DNA of 64,000 bases from Pseudomonas ekonensis (GCF_019145435.1 NZ_JAHSTS010000001.1:2122001-2186000); one strand, 5' to 3'. Counted from the stretch's first letter, positions 52,292-61,440 are shown. Made by a program: numbers and translations. Notes: generated from the letters alone by a model not told the origin.

Positions 52292-54535
52292 TCAAAGTTT
52301 CCAGTCCAGGCTCAGCGTCACCGTGCGCGGATCGCCCCAGAACACGCCGTTGTAGAAACCGACGTTGTCGTAGTACTTCTTGTCGAACAGGTTATCGACG
52401 TTCAGCGACGCCGACAGGTGCCGGTCGAACTCATAGCGCGACATCAGCTTGACCACGGTGTAGGCGTCCTGGCTGATCCGCGTGCGGCGCGTGACGATCT
52501 CGCCGGCGGCGTCGCGCCCCACGGGGCGGTTGGCCTTGCCGTAGATGTCGCTCTGCCAGTTCACCGCGCCGCCCACCGTCAGCGCGTTCCAGTTGCCCGG
52601 CAGGCGATAGGCCGTGGACAGGCGGAACAGGTTCAGCGGCTGGTTGGTGTTGGTGCGCTGTTTCTCGCCGTCGGCGGAGTGGGTGTAGGTGTAGCCGGCG
52701 GTCAGGTTCCAGCCGTCCAGCACCTCGCCGGACACCTCCGCCTCGAACCCGTTGACCTTGTTGCCCTTGCCGCCGCTCTTGTAGAACTCCTCGCCGGTCT
52801 TCGGGTCCGGCGGCACCGAATCGTCCACCTCGGCGACGTTGTCCTGCTTGCTCCAGAACAGCGCCGTGGCCAGGTTCAGGCGCTCGTCCAGCAGGCTGCC
52901 CTTGAGCCCCAGCTCGTAGTTGCTGCCCACCACCGGCTCCAGGTATTTGCGGTTGGCGTCGCGGTTGGTCTGCGGCTTGAAGATGTCGGTGTAGCTGACA
53001 TACACGGTGTATTCGGGCGTGATGTCGTACAGCAGGCCGGCGTAGGGCGTCCACTGGTCGTTGTGCTTCTGGCGGGTGGTGTCCACGGCCGTCACGTGCA
53101 GGTCGTCGTCGAAGGTGTTGCTGGTGCTGGACGACTCCCAACTGCCGTAGCGGCTGCCGAGCACCGCATGCAGACGGTCGGTGAGGCTCAGGCGGGTGGC
53201 CAGGTAGCCGGCCTTCTGCCGGGTATCGTCTTTGGATTCGGTGAGCCCGGTGACGGTGTCGGGGAACTTGGCGATGTCCATGTACTTCCAGTCGCGGATG
53301 GTGCCGTAGTCGTCCGCCCGGGGGCCGGCGATCGCGTAGGGCGAATCGGAGCGCCGTTCGGCCTCGCCGTAGCCCAGCATCAGTTCGTGCTCGCGGCCCA
53401 GCAGCGTGTAGGGGCCGGAGACGTTGAAGTCATAGGCGGTCATCTTCTGCGTGCCGAGCATGTGCGAGGTGTAGGCCGTCATGCCGCTGCGGTCCGCTTC
53501 GGGGAACCCGGCGCCGCCGTAGTAGACCTTGCCGTCGGTGTCGCTCTGGCGGTGGGTGTAGGCGGCCTTGAGGTGCCAGCCGTCGGCCAGCGCCTGATCG
53601 AGGGTGGCGAACGCGGTCTTGTCCCTGATCGGCCACGAGCTCCAGGACGTCGCCATGTTGGTGGAGCGGCCCAGGCCGGCCTTGCCGCCGTCGGCGTTCC
53701 AGTACGGCACGGTGCCCCAGGAGGTGCCTTGCACGTGTTTGTCCTGGTAGTCGTAGCCGACCGCCAGCACGGTGGAATCGGTCAGGTCGGCTTCGAGGAT
53801 GCCGTAGCCGACCTCCCGCTGCAGCGCGTACTTGTCGCGGAACGACTGGCTGTCGCGGTAAGCCAGCACGCTGCGCCCGCGCAGGCGCCCGTCGAACGCC
53901 AACGGCCCGCCCACGTCCACATAGCTGTAGTAATCGTCGTAGCTGCCGCCGCTGACCCCGGCCTGGGCCTGCCATTGGGCGGTGGGGCGCTTGCGCACCA
54001 TGTTGATGGTCGCCGACGGGTCGCCCGCGCCGGTGGTCAGGCCGGTGGCGCCGCGCACCACCTCGATGCGGTCGTAGATGATCGTGTCCGAGTCCGACTT
54101 CATGAACGTGAAGGTGTTGAGCATGCCATCGACCTGGAAATTGTTGATCGAATAGCCGCGCGACGAATAACTGACCCGGTCCGAGTCGTTGTGCTGCACC
54201 ACGATGCCGGTGGTCTGGCTCATGGCCTCGGACAGGGTGCCGAGCTTGAAGTCGTCCATCTGCTGGCGGGTGACCACCGACATCGATTGCGGGGTGTCCT
54301 TGATCGACAGGTTGAGCCGCGTCGCCGTGCTCATGGCGCCGGTGGTGTAGGCGCCGGTGTGTTCGGTGGTGCTGCCCAGGCCCTGGGCCGTGACGCTGGT
54401 GGCGGCCAGTTCCAGGGCCGGCGCGTCGGTTTCCGGGCGCTGTTCGGTTTCGGTCTCGGCCAGAAGGTCCGGGCTCAGGGCGGCACTGCACAGGCCCAGG
54501 GTGAGGGTCATGGAACGGGTAATGGGCGCGAACAT
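52292..54535 (-). CDS. TonB-dependent siderophore receptor (FhuE-like)
   Basis: 747 aa. Signal peptide: MFAPITRSMTLTLGLCSAAL then SPDLLA. The plug domain holds IKDTPQSMSVVTRQQMDDF, GTLSEAMSQTTGIVV, SRGYSINNFQVDGM, IEVVRGATGLTTGAGDPSAT and INMVRKRPT. The barrel ends in VTLSLDWKL, an outer-membrane C-terminal Phe/Leu signature. The plug follows a short linker after the signal peptide, so there is no N-terminal signalling domain and no dedicated sigma regulator is expected. The GDPSATINMVRKRPT block suits FhuE/FoxA-type hydroxamate (coprogen, rhodotorulic acid) receptors, likely a xenosiderophore in this organism. A candidate Fur box lies 80 bp upstream. There is no neighbouring uptake gene. Confidence 0.93.
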   Translation of the reverse strand: MFAPITRSMTLTLGLCSAALSPDLLAETETEQRPETDAPALELAATSVTAQGLGSTTEHTGAYTTGAMSTATRLNLSIKDTPQSMSVVTRQQMDDFKLGTLSEAMSQTTGIVVQHNDSDRVSYSSRGYSINNFQVDGMLNTFTFMKSDSDTIIYDRIEVVRGATGLTTGAGDPSATINMVRKRPTAQWQAQAGVSGGSYDDYYSYVDVGGPLAFDGRLRGRSVLAYRDSQSFRDKYALQREVGYGILEADLTDSTVLAVGYDYQDKHVQGTSWGTVPYWNADGGKAGLGRSTNMATSWSSWPIRDKTAFATLDQALADGWHLKAAYTHRQSDTDGKVYYGGAGFPEADRSGMTAYTSHMLGTQKMTAYDFNVSGPYTLLGREHELMLGYGEAERRSDSPYAIAGPRADDYGTIRDWKYMDIAKFPDTVTGLTESKDDTRQKAGYLATRLSLTDRLHAVLGSRYGSWESSSTSNTFDDDLHVTAVDTTRQKHNDQWTPYAGLLYDITPEYTVYVSYTDIFKPQTNRDANRKYLEPVVGSNYELGLKGSLLDERLNLATALFWSKQDNVAEVDDSVPPDPKTGEEFYKSGGKGNKVNGFEAEVSGEVLDGWNLTAGYTYTHSADGEKQRTNTNQPLNLFRLSTAYRLPGNWNALTVGGAVNWQSDIYGKANRPVGRDAAGEIVTRRTRISQDAYTVVKLMSRYEFDRHLSASLNVDNLFDKKYYDNVGFYNGVFWGDPRTVTLSLDWKL

Positions 54536-54614
54536 CGCAGCCGACTCCTTGTCATCGAGGGAAAATTTCCGTTTGCTCAGAGACGAAGGGGAAGGGCGGG
54601 ATTTAGGGTTAAAC

Positions 54615-54633
54615 GAGAAATATTGTTATTTGG
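54615..54633 (-). promoter_or_regulatory. Candidate Fur box of the siderophore receptor
   Basis: On the minus strand CCAAATAACAATATTTCTC matches the 19-bp Fur consensus at 11 of 19 positions, 80 bp before the receptor start. Iron control fits the gene's role. Confidence 0.4.
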
Positions 54634-54671
54634 AAGGCCTGGACTTGAAGCCGGTGTTCAGCACCCGACCG

Positions 54672-54762
54672 TGTAGGAGCCAGCCTGCTGGCGATAGCGA
54701 TGGGTCAGTCACATGTGATGCTGGCTGACACGCCGCCATCGCCAGCAGGCTGGCTCCTACAG
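54672..54762. repeat. REPIN (paired REP palindromes)
   Basis: TGTAGGAGCCAGCCTGCTGG (54672) and inverted partner CCAGCAGGCTGGCTCCTACA (ends 54761). The arms are nearly perfect complements. It lies between the DUF6124 gene and the receptor gene. Confidence 0.88.
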
Positions 54763-54776
54763 GATTTTGCGTTGGG

Positions 54777-55148
54777 TTAAAGGGTGGCGTCGGCTTTCAG
54801 CTCCAGGCTGTCCAGCACCCGGTTCACCGCCAGTTCGCCGAGCATGATCAGCTGCGCGATGCCTTGCGCCGTGTGCCGGTGCTGGCCGTCCAGCAATCCC
54901 GCAAAGTTGTTGGCCATGACCTTGGCCGAGGTCAGGGTCTCGCAGGCGTCGGCCAGCAGCTCTTCGTTGTCGGCGGCCGGGGCGATGGCGTAGAGCTTGC
55001 TGATCTTGAGCGCGGGTTCGGGGACGAACATCGGGTTGAGGTAATGGTCGAGGGCGCGCTCGGCGGCCTCGTTGAGCTTGCGCGAGTCGGGGGATTCGTA
55101 GGGGGAGGTGGGGTCGGTTTCGGGTGGGTTGGGGGTGGGTTTGAACAT
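54777..55148 (-). CDS. DUF6124-family protein
   Basis: 123 aa. The start MFKPTPNPPETDPTSPYESP is the hallmark opening of the Pseudomonas DUF6124 family. The rest is a helical bundle (LNEAAERALDHYLNP, NEELLADACETLTSAKVMAN, NNFAGLLDGQHRHTAQGIAQ, LIMLGELAVNRVLDSLELKA). It is cytoplasmic; these proteins are small, multi-copy in the genus and of unknown function. Its ribosome site is part of CTCAAGGAG, 7 bases before the ATG, and this very sequence is repeated in a long structured leader that may switch translation on and off (see the leader entry). No companion gene shares its transcript, and a REPIN follows its stop. Confidence 0.85.
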   Translation of the reverse strand: MFKPTPNPPETDPTSPYESPDSRKLNEAAERALDHYLNPMFVPEPALKISKLYAIAPAADNEELLADACETLTSAKVMANNFAGLLDGQHRHTAQGIAQLIMLGELAVNRVLDSLELKADATL

Positions 55149-55155
55149 GGTGAAG

Positions 55156-55398
55156 CTCCTTGAGAAATGGAGCCGTCAGCCATCGCTGCTAAACGAGTTG
55201 GGTGGCGGCTGTACGCGGGTTAGCAGACCAGGCTCAAGGATCCCGGCGCACCGAAGTGCCCCACGCAAAGCCGCCATGACGCATTGGGCGAAGCTCACGT
55301 GCCTTGAGAATTGCCGGGCTGCTAAACCCGATCACTGATTCGTCAGCGACCGCCAAACGATAGAACCCGCCCCCCAGGCGCACAAGCCGGCGGGTTCT
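55156..55398 (-). promoter_or_regulatory. Structured 5' leader with two mutually exclusive hairpins (riboswitch-like)
   Basis: Read 5' to 3' on the minus strand: a hairpin AGAACCCGCC/GGCGGGTTCT (55398-55362). Then an 'upstream copy' GGGTTTAGCAG (55329-55319) plus CTCAAGG (55308-55302). Then a UUCG-tetraloop hairpin GCAC-TTCG-GTGC (about 55258-55247). Then a 'middle' CCTTGAG (55239-55233) plus CTGCTAACCC (55226-55217). Then a 'downstream copy' GTTTAGCAGC (55194-55185) plus CTCAAGGAG (55164-55156), which contains the Shine-Dalgarno. The middle can pair in nested fashion with the upstream copy, or equally well with the downstream copy. The second fold buries the ribosome site of the DUF6124 gene. 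This is the layout of a translational switch; the trigger is unknown. Confidence 0.7.
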
Positions 55399-55495
55399 GG
55401 CGTAGCTGTAGGCAATGGCGCAAGGTGGCGTGGGGCTGTGGAAATGTTATTCAACAACTCTAAACAGCTCTGCTGGTGGATCGAAACGCGACCAC

Positions 55496-55518
55496 AAAAA
55501 GGGGCCGTAAACGGCCCC
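55496..55518 (-). terminator. Intrinsic terminator of cptA
   Basis: On the minus strand GGGGCCGT / ACGGCCCC (55518-55501) is followed by a T5 run. Confidence 0.85.
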
Positions 55519-55523
55519 TCGGT

Positions 55524-57269
55524 TCATTGCTGCTGCACCACCTCGGTGGCCGCCGGTTTCTTCGGCTTCATCAGGCTGAAGTCGATCAGCGGCCGCTGCT
55601 CGCGTTCGTACGGGTTGCCGATCATCAGCGGGCGTGGCTTGAAGCTGTCGCTGACCAGGCTCTTGCTGCGGTCCAGTTCGTCGAAGCTCAGGCCGGCCAG
55701 GTCCGCCCAAGTGTGGATCAGGTGCGAGCTGCTGTAAGGGCGGCTCAGGTCGCCGACGAAGTTCCAGTCATGGGTCTGGCGCCACTTCGGCGAGGCCCAG
55801 GCCATGAACGGGATGGTGTACATCGGCGCGGTCGGTTTGTTCTCGTTGCGGCCCAGGGTGGTGTGGCCGACCGAGTCGAAGACGTCTTCGCCGTGGTCGG
55901 AGAGGTACAGCAGGAAGCCGTTCGGGTCGGCCTTGGCGTAGTCCTTGATCAGGCTCGACACCACGAAGTCGTTGTACAGCACCGCGTTGTCGTAGCTGTT
56001 GTAGGTCGGCACCTGGTCGTCGCGCAGGCCGGCCGGCACGCCGTCGCGGTCCTGGAACTTGTCGAAGCTCGGCGGATAGCGGTACTGGTAGCTCATGTGG
56101 GTGCCGAGCAGGTGCACCACGATCAGCTTGCGCGGCGCCGCGTCGGCCAGGGCCTTGTTGAACGGCTCGATCACATCGCCGTCGTACTGGGCAGCGTTCT
56201 GGTTGCGGTTGTTGTTGAGGTACACCTGCTCGTCGGCCTGTTCGGAGAAGGTCGTGAGCATGGTGTTGCGCTTGGTCATGGTCTGCTGATTGGTGATCCA
56301 GAACGTCTTGTAGCCGGCCTGTTTCATCATGCTGACCAGCGACGGCGTGGACAGGTAAAGGTCCGGGTTCTCTTCGTCGGCAAAGGTCAGCACCTGCTGT
56401 AGCGCCTCGATGGTGTACGGGCGCGGGGTGATGACGTTGTCGAAGACCGTCAGTTGGTCCTTGAGCTTGTCCAGCTCAGGCGTGGTCTTGCGCGGGTAGC
56501 CGTAAAGGCTCATGCGCTGGCGGTTGGTGGACTCGCCGATCACCAGCACCAGGGTCGCCGGCTGGTTGGCGCCGACGTCCTTGAGGTTGTGCAGCGGCGG
56601 GATCTTGCTGGCACTGTGCAGCATGCCCTGCATTTCGCCCAGGGTTTCGAGGTAGCGGTGGTAGGCCACGGCCATCTGCCACGGTACGGCCGGCTCGATG
56701 CGGGTCTCGAACTTCTCGAAGCCGCCGGCGAAGCTGCCGGTGCGCTGGGTCTGCTTGATCAGCGGATAGCCGACCACGGCCAGCAGGATCGCCATCGCCG
56801 CCACGAACGCGCGGCCACGGGGCATGTAGACCGGGCGCAGGCGTGTCCACAGGAACCAGGCGAACGCGGTGTGGGCGAGGAACGCCGGAATCATCCACCA
56901 GGCGAAGTATTGGGTGATGTACTCGCCGGCTTCGGACACGTTCGACTCGAACATGATGAAGATGACGCTCTGGGAGAACTCCTGCTGATAGATGAAGAAG
57001 TAGCCCAGGCTGGCCATCGAGCAGGCCCACAGCACCACGCCGATCAGCGCGGCGAGCAGGCGGGTGCGTTTGGGGAACAGCAGCATCGGCGCCAGCCACA
57101 CGGCGCTCATCACGAACGCTTGGCGAAATCCGGTGAACCCGGAGGTGCCGGTCAGCTGGATCAGCAGTTGGGTGATGCCCGAAAAGTACCAGAAGAACAC
57201 GAACAGCCAGAGCAGTCCGGTCCAGTCAAAACCTGTCGCAGTCGTATTGCTGCGTTTGAACAATGCCAT
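55524..57269 (-). CDS. cptA: Phosphoethanolamine transferase CptA
   Basis: 581 aa (E. coli CptA 577). Five hydrophobic N-terminal helices span about 13-175 (GLLWLFVFFWYFSGITQLLI, LFPKRTRLLAALIGVVLWAC and others). The periplasmic sulfatase-fold domain follows: LVIGESTNRQRMSLYGYPRK, TPRPYTIEALQQVLTF (catalytic Thr), IVVHLLGTHMSYQYRYPPSF and LLYLSDHGEDVFDSVGH (metal-binding Asp-His). It transfers phosphoethanolamine from phosphatidylethanolamine to the lipid A core, which lowers surface negative charge. The membrane topology and motif order fit the EptA/CptA family, nearer CptA by length and terminal sequence. A terminator directly follows the stop. No PmrAB-type regulator is adjacent. Confidence 0.9.
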   Translation of the reverse strand: MALFKRSNTTATGFDWTGLLWLFVFFWYFSGITQLLIQLTGTSGFTGFRQAFVMSAVWLAPMLLFPKRTRLLAALIGVVLWACSMASLGYFFIYQQEFSQSVIFIMFESNVSEAGEYITQYFAWWMIPAFLAHTAFAWFLWTRLRPVYMPRGRAFVAAMAILLAVVGYPLIKQTQRTGSFAGGFEKFETRIEPAVPWQMAVAYHRYLETLGEMQGMLHSASKIPPLHNLKDVGANQPATLVLVIGESTNRQRMSLYGYPRKTTPELDKLKDQLTVFDNVITPRPYTIEALQQVLTFADEENPDLYLSTPSLVSMMKQAGYKTFWITNQQTMTKRNTMLTTFSEQADEQVYLNNNRNQNAAQYDGDVIEPFNKALADAAPRKLIVVHLLGTHMSYQYRYPPSFDKFQDRDGVPAGLRDDQVPTYNSYDNAVLYNDFVVSSLIKDYAKADPNGFLLYLSDHGEDVFDSVGHTTLGRNENKPTAPMYTIPFMAWASPKWRQTHDWNFVGDLSRPYSSSHLIHTWADLAGLSFDELDRSKSLVSDSFKPRPLMIGNPYEREQRPLIDFSLMKPKKPAATEVVQQQ

Positions 57270-57460
57270 TCAGCGCTCCGCTCACTCGTCACAACCACCG
57301 CCGGTGAATCCTTTTTGCCGGCGAACGGAAGCCGCACGCTATCGCCCGGCTCAATCGACGGAGTATCAACAAGCGGATGTGAAAACTTTGTGAGTTGCCC
57401 GCAGGGGCCAGGAGGGCATCGTGACGGGAACGGCGCGGGCCGCTCCCGGGGCAGGCGGGA

Positions 57461-57643
57461 TCAGGCGTTGGGGGAGCGCTGAACGGTGGGCAGCGGCTTG
57501 GGCAGGGCGCCCTGGGCCAGCAGGCGCAGTTGCGAAAGTTCCTGCTTGAGGCGGTCGCGTTCGTCCTTCAGCTCGCGCAGTTCATCGCGGCGGATCGTGA
57601 CGTACAGGGTTTGTGGCGGTGCTTCTGTATGTACTGTGCCCAT
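57461..57643 (-). CDS. Small coiled-coil protein (60 aa)
   Basis: 60 aa. ATTRRDEL-like and ELRELKDERDRLKQELSQLR form a strong leucine-heptad coiled coil (residues about 18-42), so it may dimerise. The C-terminus PLPTVQRSPNA is flexible. GAGG lies 7 bases before the ATG. It has no signal peptide. It stands alone between cptA and gnd; its role is unknown. Confidence 0.7.
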   Translation of the reverse strand: MGTVHTEAPPQTLYVTIRRDELRELKDERDRLKQELSQLRLLAQGALPKPLPTVQRSPNA

Positions 57644-57893
57644 TGCTCACCTCGCAAACGGCGTGACTCAACCGTGAATCGGCTCCCGGGGCCGGGATCC
57701 TGACTCACTATCGGCGCCGATTCTGATTTCTTTTGCCTGCGATGGGAACTTTTTTATTTTTTGCGGTCGTTGTGTCTTCGCCACGTTTCCCGACGTTATC
57801 TGTCTGGATCGGGCACAATGCCCGGAAACTTCATCACGACGCTTCGGACTAACCTCCATCAGTCGCGTTGGGCTATAACCATTGACACACTTT

Positions 57894-57905
57894 TACTGCA
57901 GTAAG
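57894..57905 (+). promoter_or_regulatory. Palindrome overlapping the gnd ribosome site
   Basis: TTACTGCAGTAA, a perfect 12-bp palindrome, ends inside the AAGGAG ribosome site of gnd. A TATAAC (57875-57880) just upstream could be its -10 box. A repressor such as one of the RpiR/HexR type could act here, which is not shown by the sequence. Confidence 0.4.
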
Positions 57906-57917
57906 GAGCATCAGCAC

Positions 57918-58898
57918 ATGCAACTCGGGATTATTGGACTGGGCCGCATGGGCGGCAACATTGCGCGGCGCCTGATGCTCGACGGTCACACCACCGTTGT
58001 TTACGACCGCAATACCGCTTTTGTGGACACCCTGGCCGCCGAAGGCGCCACGGGCGTCGCCGACCTGCCGGCGCTGGTCGCCGGCCTGGCCAAGCCTCGC
58101 GCCGTGTGGGTCATGCTGCCGGCCGGCGCGCCGACCGAAGAGACCATCGAAACCCTGAGCACCCTGCTTGAGGCGGGCGACACCATCATCGACGGCGGCA
58201 ACACCAACTATAAGGACGACATCCGCCGGGCCAAGACTCTGGCGGAAAAGGGCCTGCACTACATCGACGTCGGCACCTCCGGCGGCGTCTGGGGCCTGGA
58301 GCGCGGCTACTGCATGATGATCGGCGGCGACGCCGCCACCGTCAGCCGCCTCGACCCGCTGTTCAAGACGCTGGCGCCGGGCATGGGCGACATTCCGCGC
58401 ACCAAGGACCGCAAGTCCGACGACCCGCGTGCCGAGCACGGCTACATCCACGCCGGTCCCGCCGGTGCCGGTCACTTCGTCAAGATGATCCACAACGGCA
58501 TCGAGTACGGCATGATGCAGGCCTTCGCCGAAGGCTTCGACATCCTCAAGACCAAGTCCAGCGACCGCCTGCCTGAAGACCAGCGCTTCGACCTGAACGT
58601 CGCCGATATCGCCGAGGTGTGGCGCCGCGGCAGCGTGGTCTCGTCCTGGCTGCTGGACCTGACCGCCGACGCGCTGGCCGCCGACCCGAAACTCGACGGC
58701 TTCTCGGGCTCCGTGGCGGACAGCGGCGAAGGCCAATGGACCATCGAGGCGGCCATGGAACAAGCGGTGCCGGTGCCGGTGCTGTCCAACTCGCTGTTCT
58801 CGCGCTACCGCTCCCGCGGCCAGGGCACCTTCGGCGACAAGATCCTCTCGGCCCAGCGCTTCGGCTTCGGCGGCCATGTGGAGACCGCGAAGAAATGA
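57918..58898 (+). CDS. gnd: 6-phosphogluconate dehydrogenase (decarboxylating), short form
   Basis: 326 aa, the short NAD-preferring type (YqeC/GntZ-like, about 300-330 aa) rather than the 470-aa form. The NAD site is [56 protein letters not shown] and [19 protein letters not shown] carry the catalytic Lys/Asn residues. It oxidises 6-phosphogluconate to ribulose 5-phosphate and CO2. The ATG follows AAGGAG by 6-7 bases, and a palindrome overlaps this ribosome site. Its stop overlaps the zwf start by 4 bases (ATGA), so the two are translationally coupled, as in the second zwf locus of P. putida. Confidence 0.92.
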   Translation: MQLGIIGLGRMGGNIARRLMLDGHTTVVYDRNTAFVDTLAAEGATGVADLPALVAGLAKPRAVWVMLPAGAPTEETIETLSTLLEAGDTIIDGGNTNYKDDIRRAKTLAEKGLHYIDVGTSGGVWGLERGYCMMIGGDAATVSRLDPLFKTLAPGMGDIPRTKDRKSDDPRAEHGYIHAGPAGAGHFVKMIHNGIEYGMMQAFAEGFDILKTKSSDRLPEDQRFDLNVADIAEVWRRGSVVSSWLLDLTADALAADPKLDGFSGSVADSGEGQWTIEAAMEQAVPVPVLSNSLFSRYRSRGQGTFGDKILSAQRFGFGGHVETAKK

Positions 58899-60418
58899 CC
58901 CATGTGATCCGCAGGAAGTCCAAGGCCGAGCCCGCGCCGCCGACCACGCTGTTTCTGTTCGGCGCCCACGGCGACCTGGTCAAGCGCCTGCTGATGCCGG
59001 CGCTGTACAACCTCAAGCGCGACGGGTTGCTCGGCGACGGACTGCGGATCATCGGCGTTGACCACAACGCCATCAGCGATGAAGGCTTCGCGAAGAAGCT
59101 CGAAGACTTCATCCGCGACGAAGTGGCCAGCAAGGTCGGCAAGGGCAACCAGTCCCTGGATCCGGCCTTGTGGGCCCAGCTTGCGAAAAACATCAGCTAC
59201 GTCCAGGGCGACTTCCTGGACGACGGCACCTATTCGGCCCTGGCGGCGAAGATCGCCGACAGCGGCACCGGCAACGCGGTGTTCTACCTGGCCACCGCGC
59301 CGCGTTTCTTCAGCGAAGTGGTGCGCCGGCTGGGCAGCGCCGGCCTGCTGGAGGAAAACCCGGAAGCGTTCAGGCGGGTGGTGATCGAAAAGCCGTTCGG
59401 CTCTGACCTTCAGACCGCCGAAGCCTTGAACGCCTGCCTGCTCAAGGTGATGACGGAGAAGCAGATCTACCGGATCGACCATTACCTGGGCAAGGAAACC
59501 GTGCAGAACATCCTGGTCAGCCGGTTCTCCAACAGCCTGTTCGAAGCCTTCTGGAACAACCACTACATCGACCACGTGCAGATCACCGCCGCCGAGACCG
59601 TCGGCGTGGAGACCCGCGGCAGTTTCTACGAAAACACCGGCGCCTTGCGGGACATGGTGCCCAATCACCTGTTCCAGTTGCTGGCGATGGTCGCCATGGA
59701 GCCGCCGGCCGCGTTCGGCGCCGATGCGGTGCGCGGCGAGAAGGCCAAGGTGGTCGGCGCCATCCGCCCCTGGACCACGCAAGAGGCGCGGGCCAACTCG
59801 GTGCGCGGCCAGTACGGCGCCGGGGCCCTGGACGGCAAGCCGTTGGCCGGTTACCGCGAAGAGGCCAACGTCTCGCCGGACAGCACCACGGAAACCTACG
59901 TGGCGCTGAAGGTGATGATCGACAACTGGCGCTGGGTCGGCGTGCCGTTCTACCTGCGCACCGGCAAGCGCATGAGCGTGCGCGACACCGAGATCGTCAT
60001 CTGCTTCAAGCCGGCGCCTTACGCGCAGTTCCGCGACACCGAAGTGGACGAACTGCAGCCGACCTACCTGCGCATCCAGATCCAGCCCAACGAAGGCATG
60101 TGGTTCGACCTGCTGGCCAAACGGCCGGGGCCTGCGCTGAACATGGCCAACATCGAACTGGGCTTCGCCTACAAAGACTTCTTCGAGATGCAGCCGTCCA
60201 CCGGCTACGAAACCCTGATCTACGACTGCCTCACCGGCGACCAGACGCTGTTCCAGCGCGCCGACAACATCGAGAACGGCTGGCGTGCGGTGCAGCCGTT
60301 CCTCGACGCCTGGCAGCAGGATGCGAGCGTGCAGGCCTACGCGGCCGGCGAAGACGGTCCTGAGGCGGCCAACGAACTGCTGACCCGCGACGGCCGCGTC
60401 TGGCATGGCCTGGGATGA
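58895..60418 (+). CDS. zwf: Glucose-6-phosphate 1-dehydrogenase
   Basis: 507 aa. The NADP site near the start is [20 protein letters not shown] (GAHGDL instead of GASGDL). [18 protein letters not shown] and the active-site signature [13 protein letters not shown] (193-205, with the catalytic His) follow. It oxidises glucose 6-phosphate to 6-phosphogluconolactone, making NADPH. The gene overlaps gnd by 4 bases at the front and the HAD-phosphatase gene by 4 bases at the back, making a three-gene operon. The position next to gnd, not next to hexR/pgl/edd, marks it as the second copy (zwf-2 type). Confidence 0.95.
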   Translation: MTHVIRRKSKAEPAPPTTLFLFGAHGDLVKRLLMPALYNLKRDGLLGDGLRIIGVDHNAISDEGFAKKLEDFIRDEVASKVGKGNQSLDPALWAQLAKNISYVQGDFLDDGTYSALAAKIADSGTGNAVFYLATAPRFFSEVVRRLGSAGLLEENPEAFRRVVIEKPFGSDLQTAEALNACLLKVMTEKQIYRIDHYLGKETVQNILVSRFSNSLFEAFWNNHYIDHVQITAAETVGVETRGSFYENTGALRDMVPNHLFQLLAMVAMEPPAAFGADAVRGEKAKVVGAIRPWTTQEARANSVRGQYGAGALDGKPLAGYREEANVSPDSTTETYVALKVMIDNWRWVGVPFYLRTGKRMSVRDTEIVICFKPAPYAQFRDTEVDELQPTYLRIQIQPNEGMWFDLLAKRPGPALNMANIELGFAYKDFFEMQPSTGYETLIYDCLTGDQTLFQRADNIENGWRAVQPFLDAWQQDASVQAYAAGEDGPEAANELLTRDGRVWHGLG

Positions 60419-61236
60419 GTGAGGCCGCGCCGCAACCCATCCGTTTTCTGCTCAGCGACATGGACGGCACGCTGCTGCGGGCCGACCACAGCCTGAGCCA
60501 GCGCACAATCGAGGCCGTGCGTTCCCTGCGCGAGGCCGGCGTGCTGTTCAGCCTCGCCACCGGGCGTCCGCCCAGGGCCATGCGGCAGCAGATCGAGGCC
60601 TTGGGCGTCGATTTGCCGACGGCGGCGTTCAACGGCGGCACGATCGTCAACCCGGACGGCAGCCTGCTGGTGGCCCACCACTTGCCGGCCACCGCTGCGC
60701 TCACGGCGCTGGCGCTGTTCGCCGACCGGCCGGATGTCGAAATCTGGGTGTTCAGCGGCGACGACTGGCTGCTCAAGGATCCCCACGGGCCGATGGTGCC
60801 GCGCGAGCAGCACGGTCTCGGTTACCCGCCGGTGGTGGTGGACAGCTTCGAGCCGTACCTGGAGCGCATCTCCAAGATTGTGGCCGCCAGCGACAACACT
60901 GAACTGTTGATCGAACTGGAGGCGCGTCTGTTGCCGCAGGTCGACGGCATGGCCCAGGTGTCGCGTTCGCAGCCGGTCTATCTGGACGTGACGGCGCTGG
61001 AGGCCAACAAAGGCACCGCGTTGGTGACGCTGGCCGAACATTTGGGCGTGCCCTTGGCGCAGACCGCCGCCATCGGCGACGGCGGCAACGACCCGGCGAT
61101 GTTCCACTGCGCCGGGCTGTCGATTGCGATGGGGCAAGCGCCGGAGGAGATCCGGCGCCAGGCCGACGTGGTGACCGGCTCGAACAGCGAGGACGGCGTG
61201 GCGCAGGCCATCGAGCGCTACATCCTGCCCCGGTAG
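60415..61236 (+). CDS. Cof-type HAD-superfamily phosphatase
   Basis: 273 aa. HAD motif I LLSDMDGTLLRADHSLS (nucleophile Asp), motif II SLATGRPPRAM (Thr), motif III Lys in EANKGTALVTLAEHL, and motif IV AAIGDGGNDPAMFHCAGLSI are all in place. The large alpha/beta cap is of C2B type, as in Cof, YbiV and YidA. It dephosphorylates sugar phosphates or similar metabolites. Because it is translationally coupled to zwf (4-base overlap), a role in hexose- or pentose-phosphate handling is likely. A REPIN follows the stop. Confidence 0.9.
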   Translation: MSEAAPQPIRFLLSDMDGTLLRADHSLSQRTIEAVRSLREAGVLFSLATGRPPRAMRQQIEALGVDLPTAAFNGGTIVNPDGSLLVAHHLPATAALTALALFADRPDVEIWVFSGDDWLLKDPHGPMVPREQHGLGYPPVVVDSFEPYLERISKIVAASDNTELLIELEARLLPQVDGMAQVSRSQPVYLDVTALEANKGTALVTLAEHLGVPLAQTAAIGDGGNDPAMFHCAGLSIAMGQAPEEIRRQADVVTGSNSEDGVAQAIERYILPR

Positions 61237-61296
61237 GGCGCCGCTGCGTACACCCGTCACCCCTGTGGGGAATCAGACGGTGGGCCACCGCAAACT

Positions 61297-61384
61297 CTGT
61301 GGGAGCTTGCCAGCGATAGGGCCGGCACTGTCGGCATCGGTGGTGGCTGATCCACTGCCGTCGCCGGCAGGCCGGCTCCCACAG
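61297..61384. repeat. REPIN (paired REP palindromes)
   Basis: CTGTGGGAGCTTGCCAGCGA (61297) and the inverted partner GCCGGCAGGCCGGCTCCCACAG-type arm ending 61384. It follows the HAD gene. Confidence 0.82.
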
Positions 61385-61406
61385 GTTCCGCGTACACCCG
61401 CTGTCC

Positions 61407-61440
61407 CCTGTAGGAGCGAGCCTGCTCGCGATGGCGGCGT
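61407..61440. repeat. Single REP half
   Basis: CCTGTAGGAGCGAGCCTGCT (from 61407) with internal GCGAGCCTGCTCGC palindrome, unpaired, between the REPIN and nhaB. Confidence 0.78.

Larger units (their letters stand above)
55149..55523. other. Leader and intergenic region upstream of the DUF6124 gene (375 bp)
   Basis: No protein gene seen. The part 55156-55398 is the structured leader described separately. The remainder (55399-55495) is plain, and the terminator of cptA occupies the far end. Confidence 0.7.

Noticed and set aside
57745..57775. AlgU-type -35 (GAACTT) before gnd
   Set aside because: The -10 element at the expected spacing is not recognisable.
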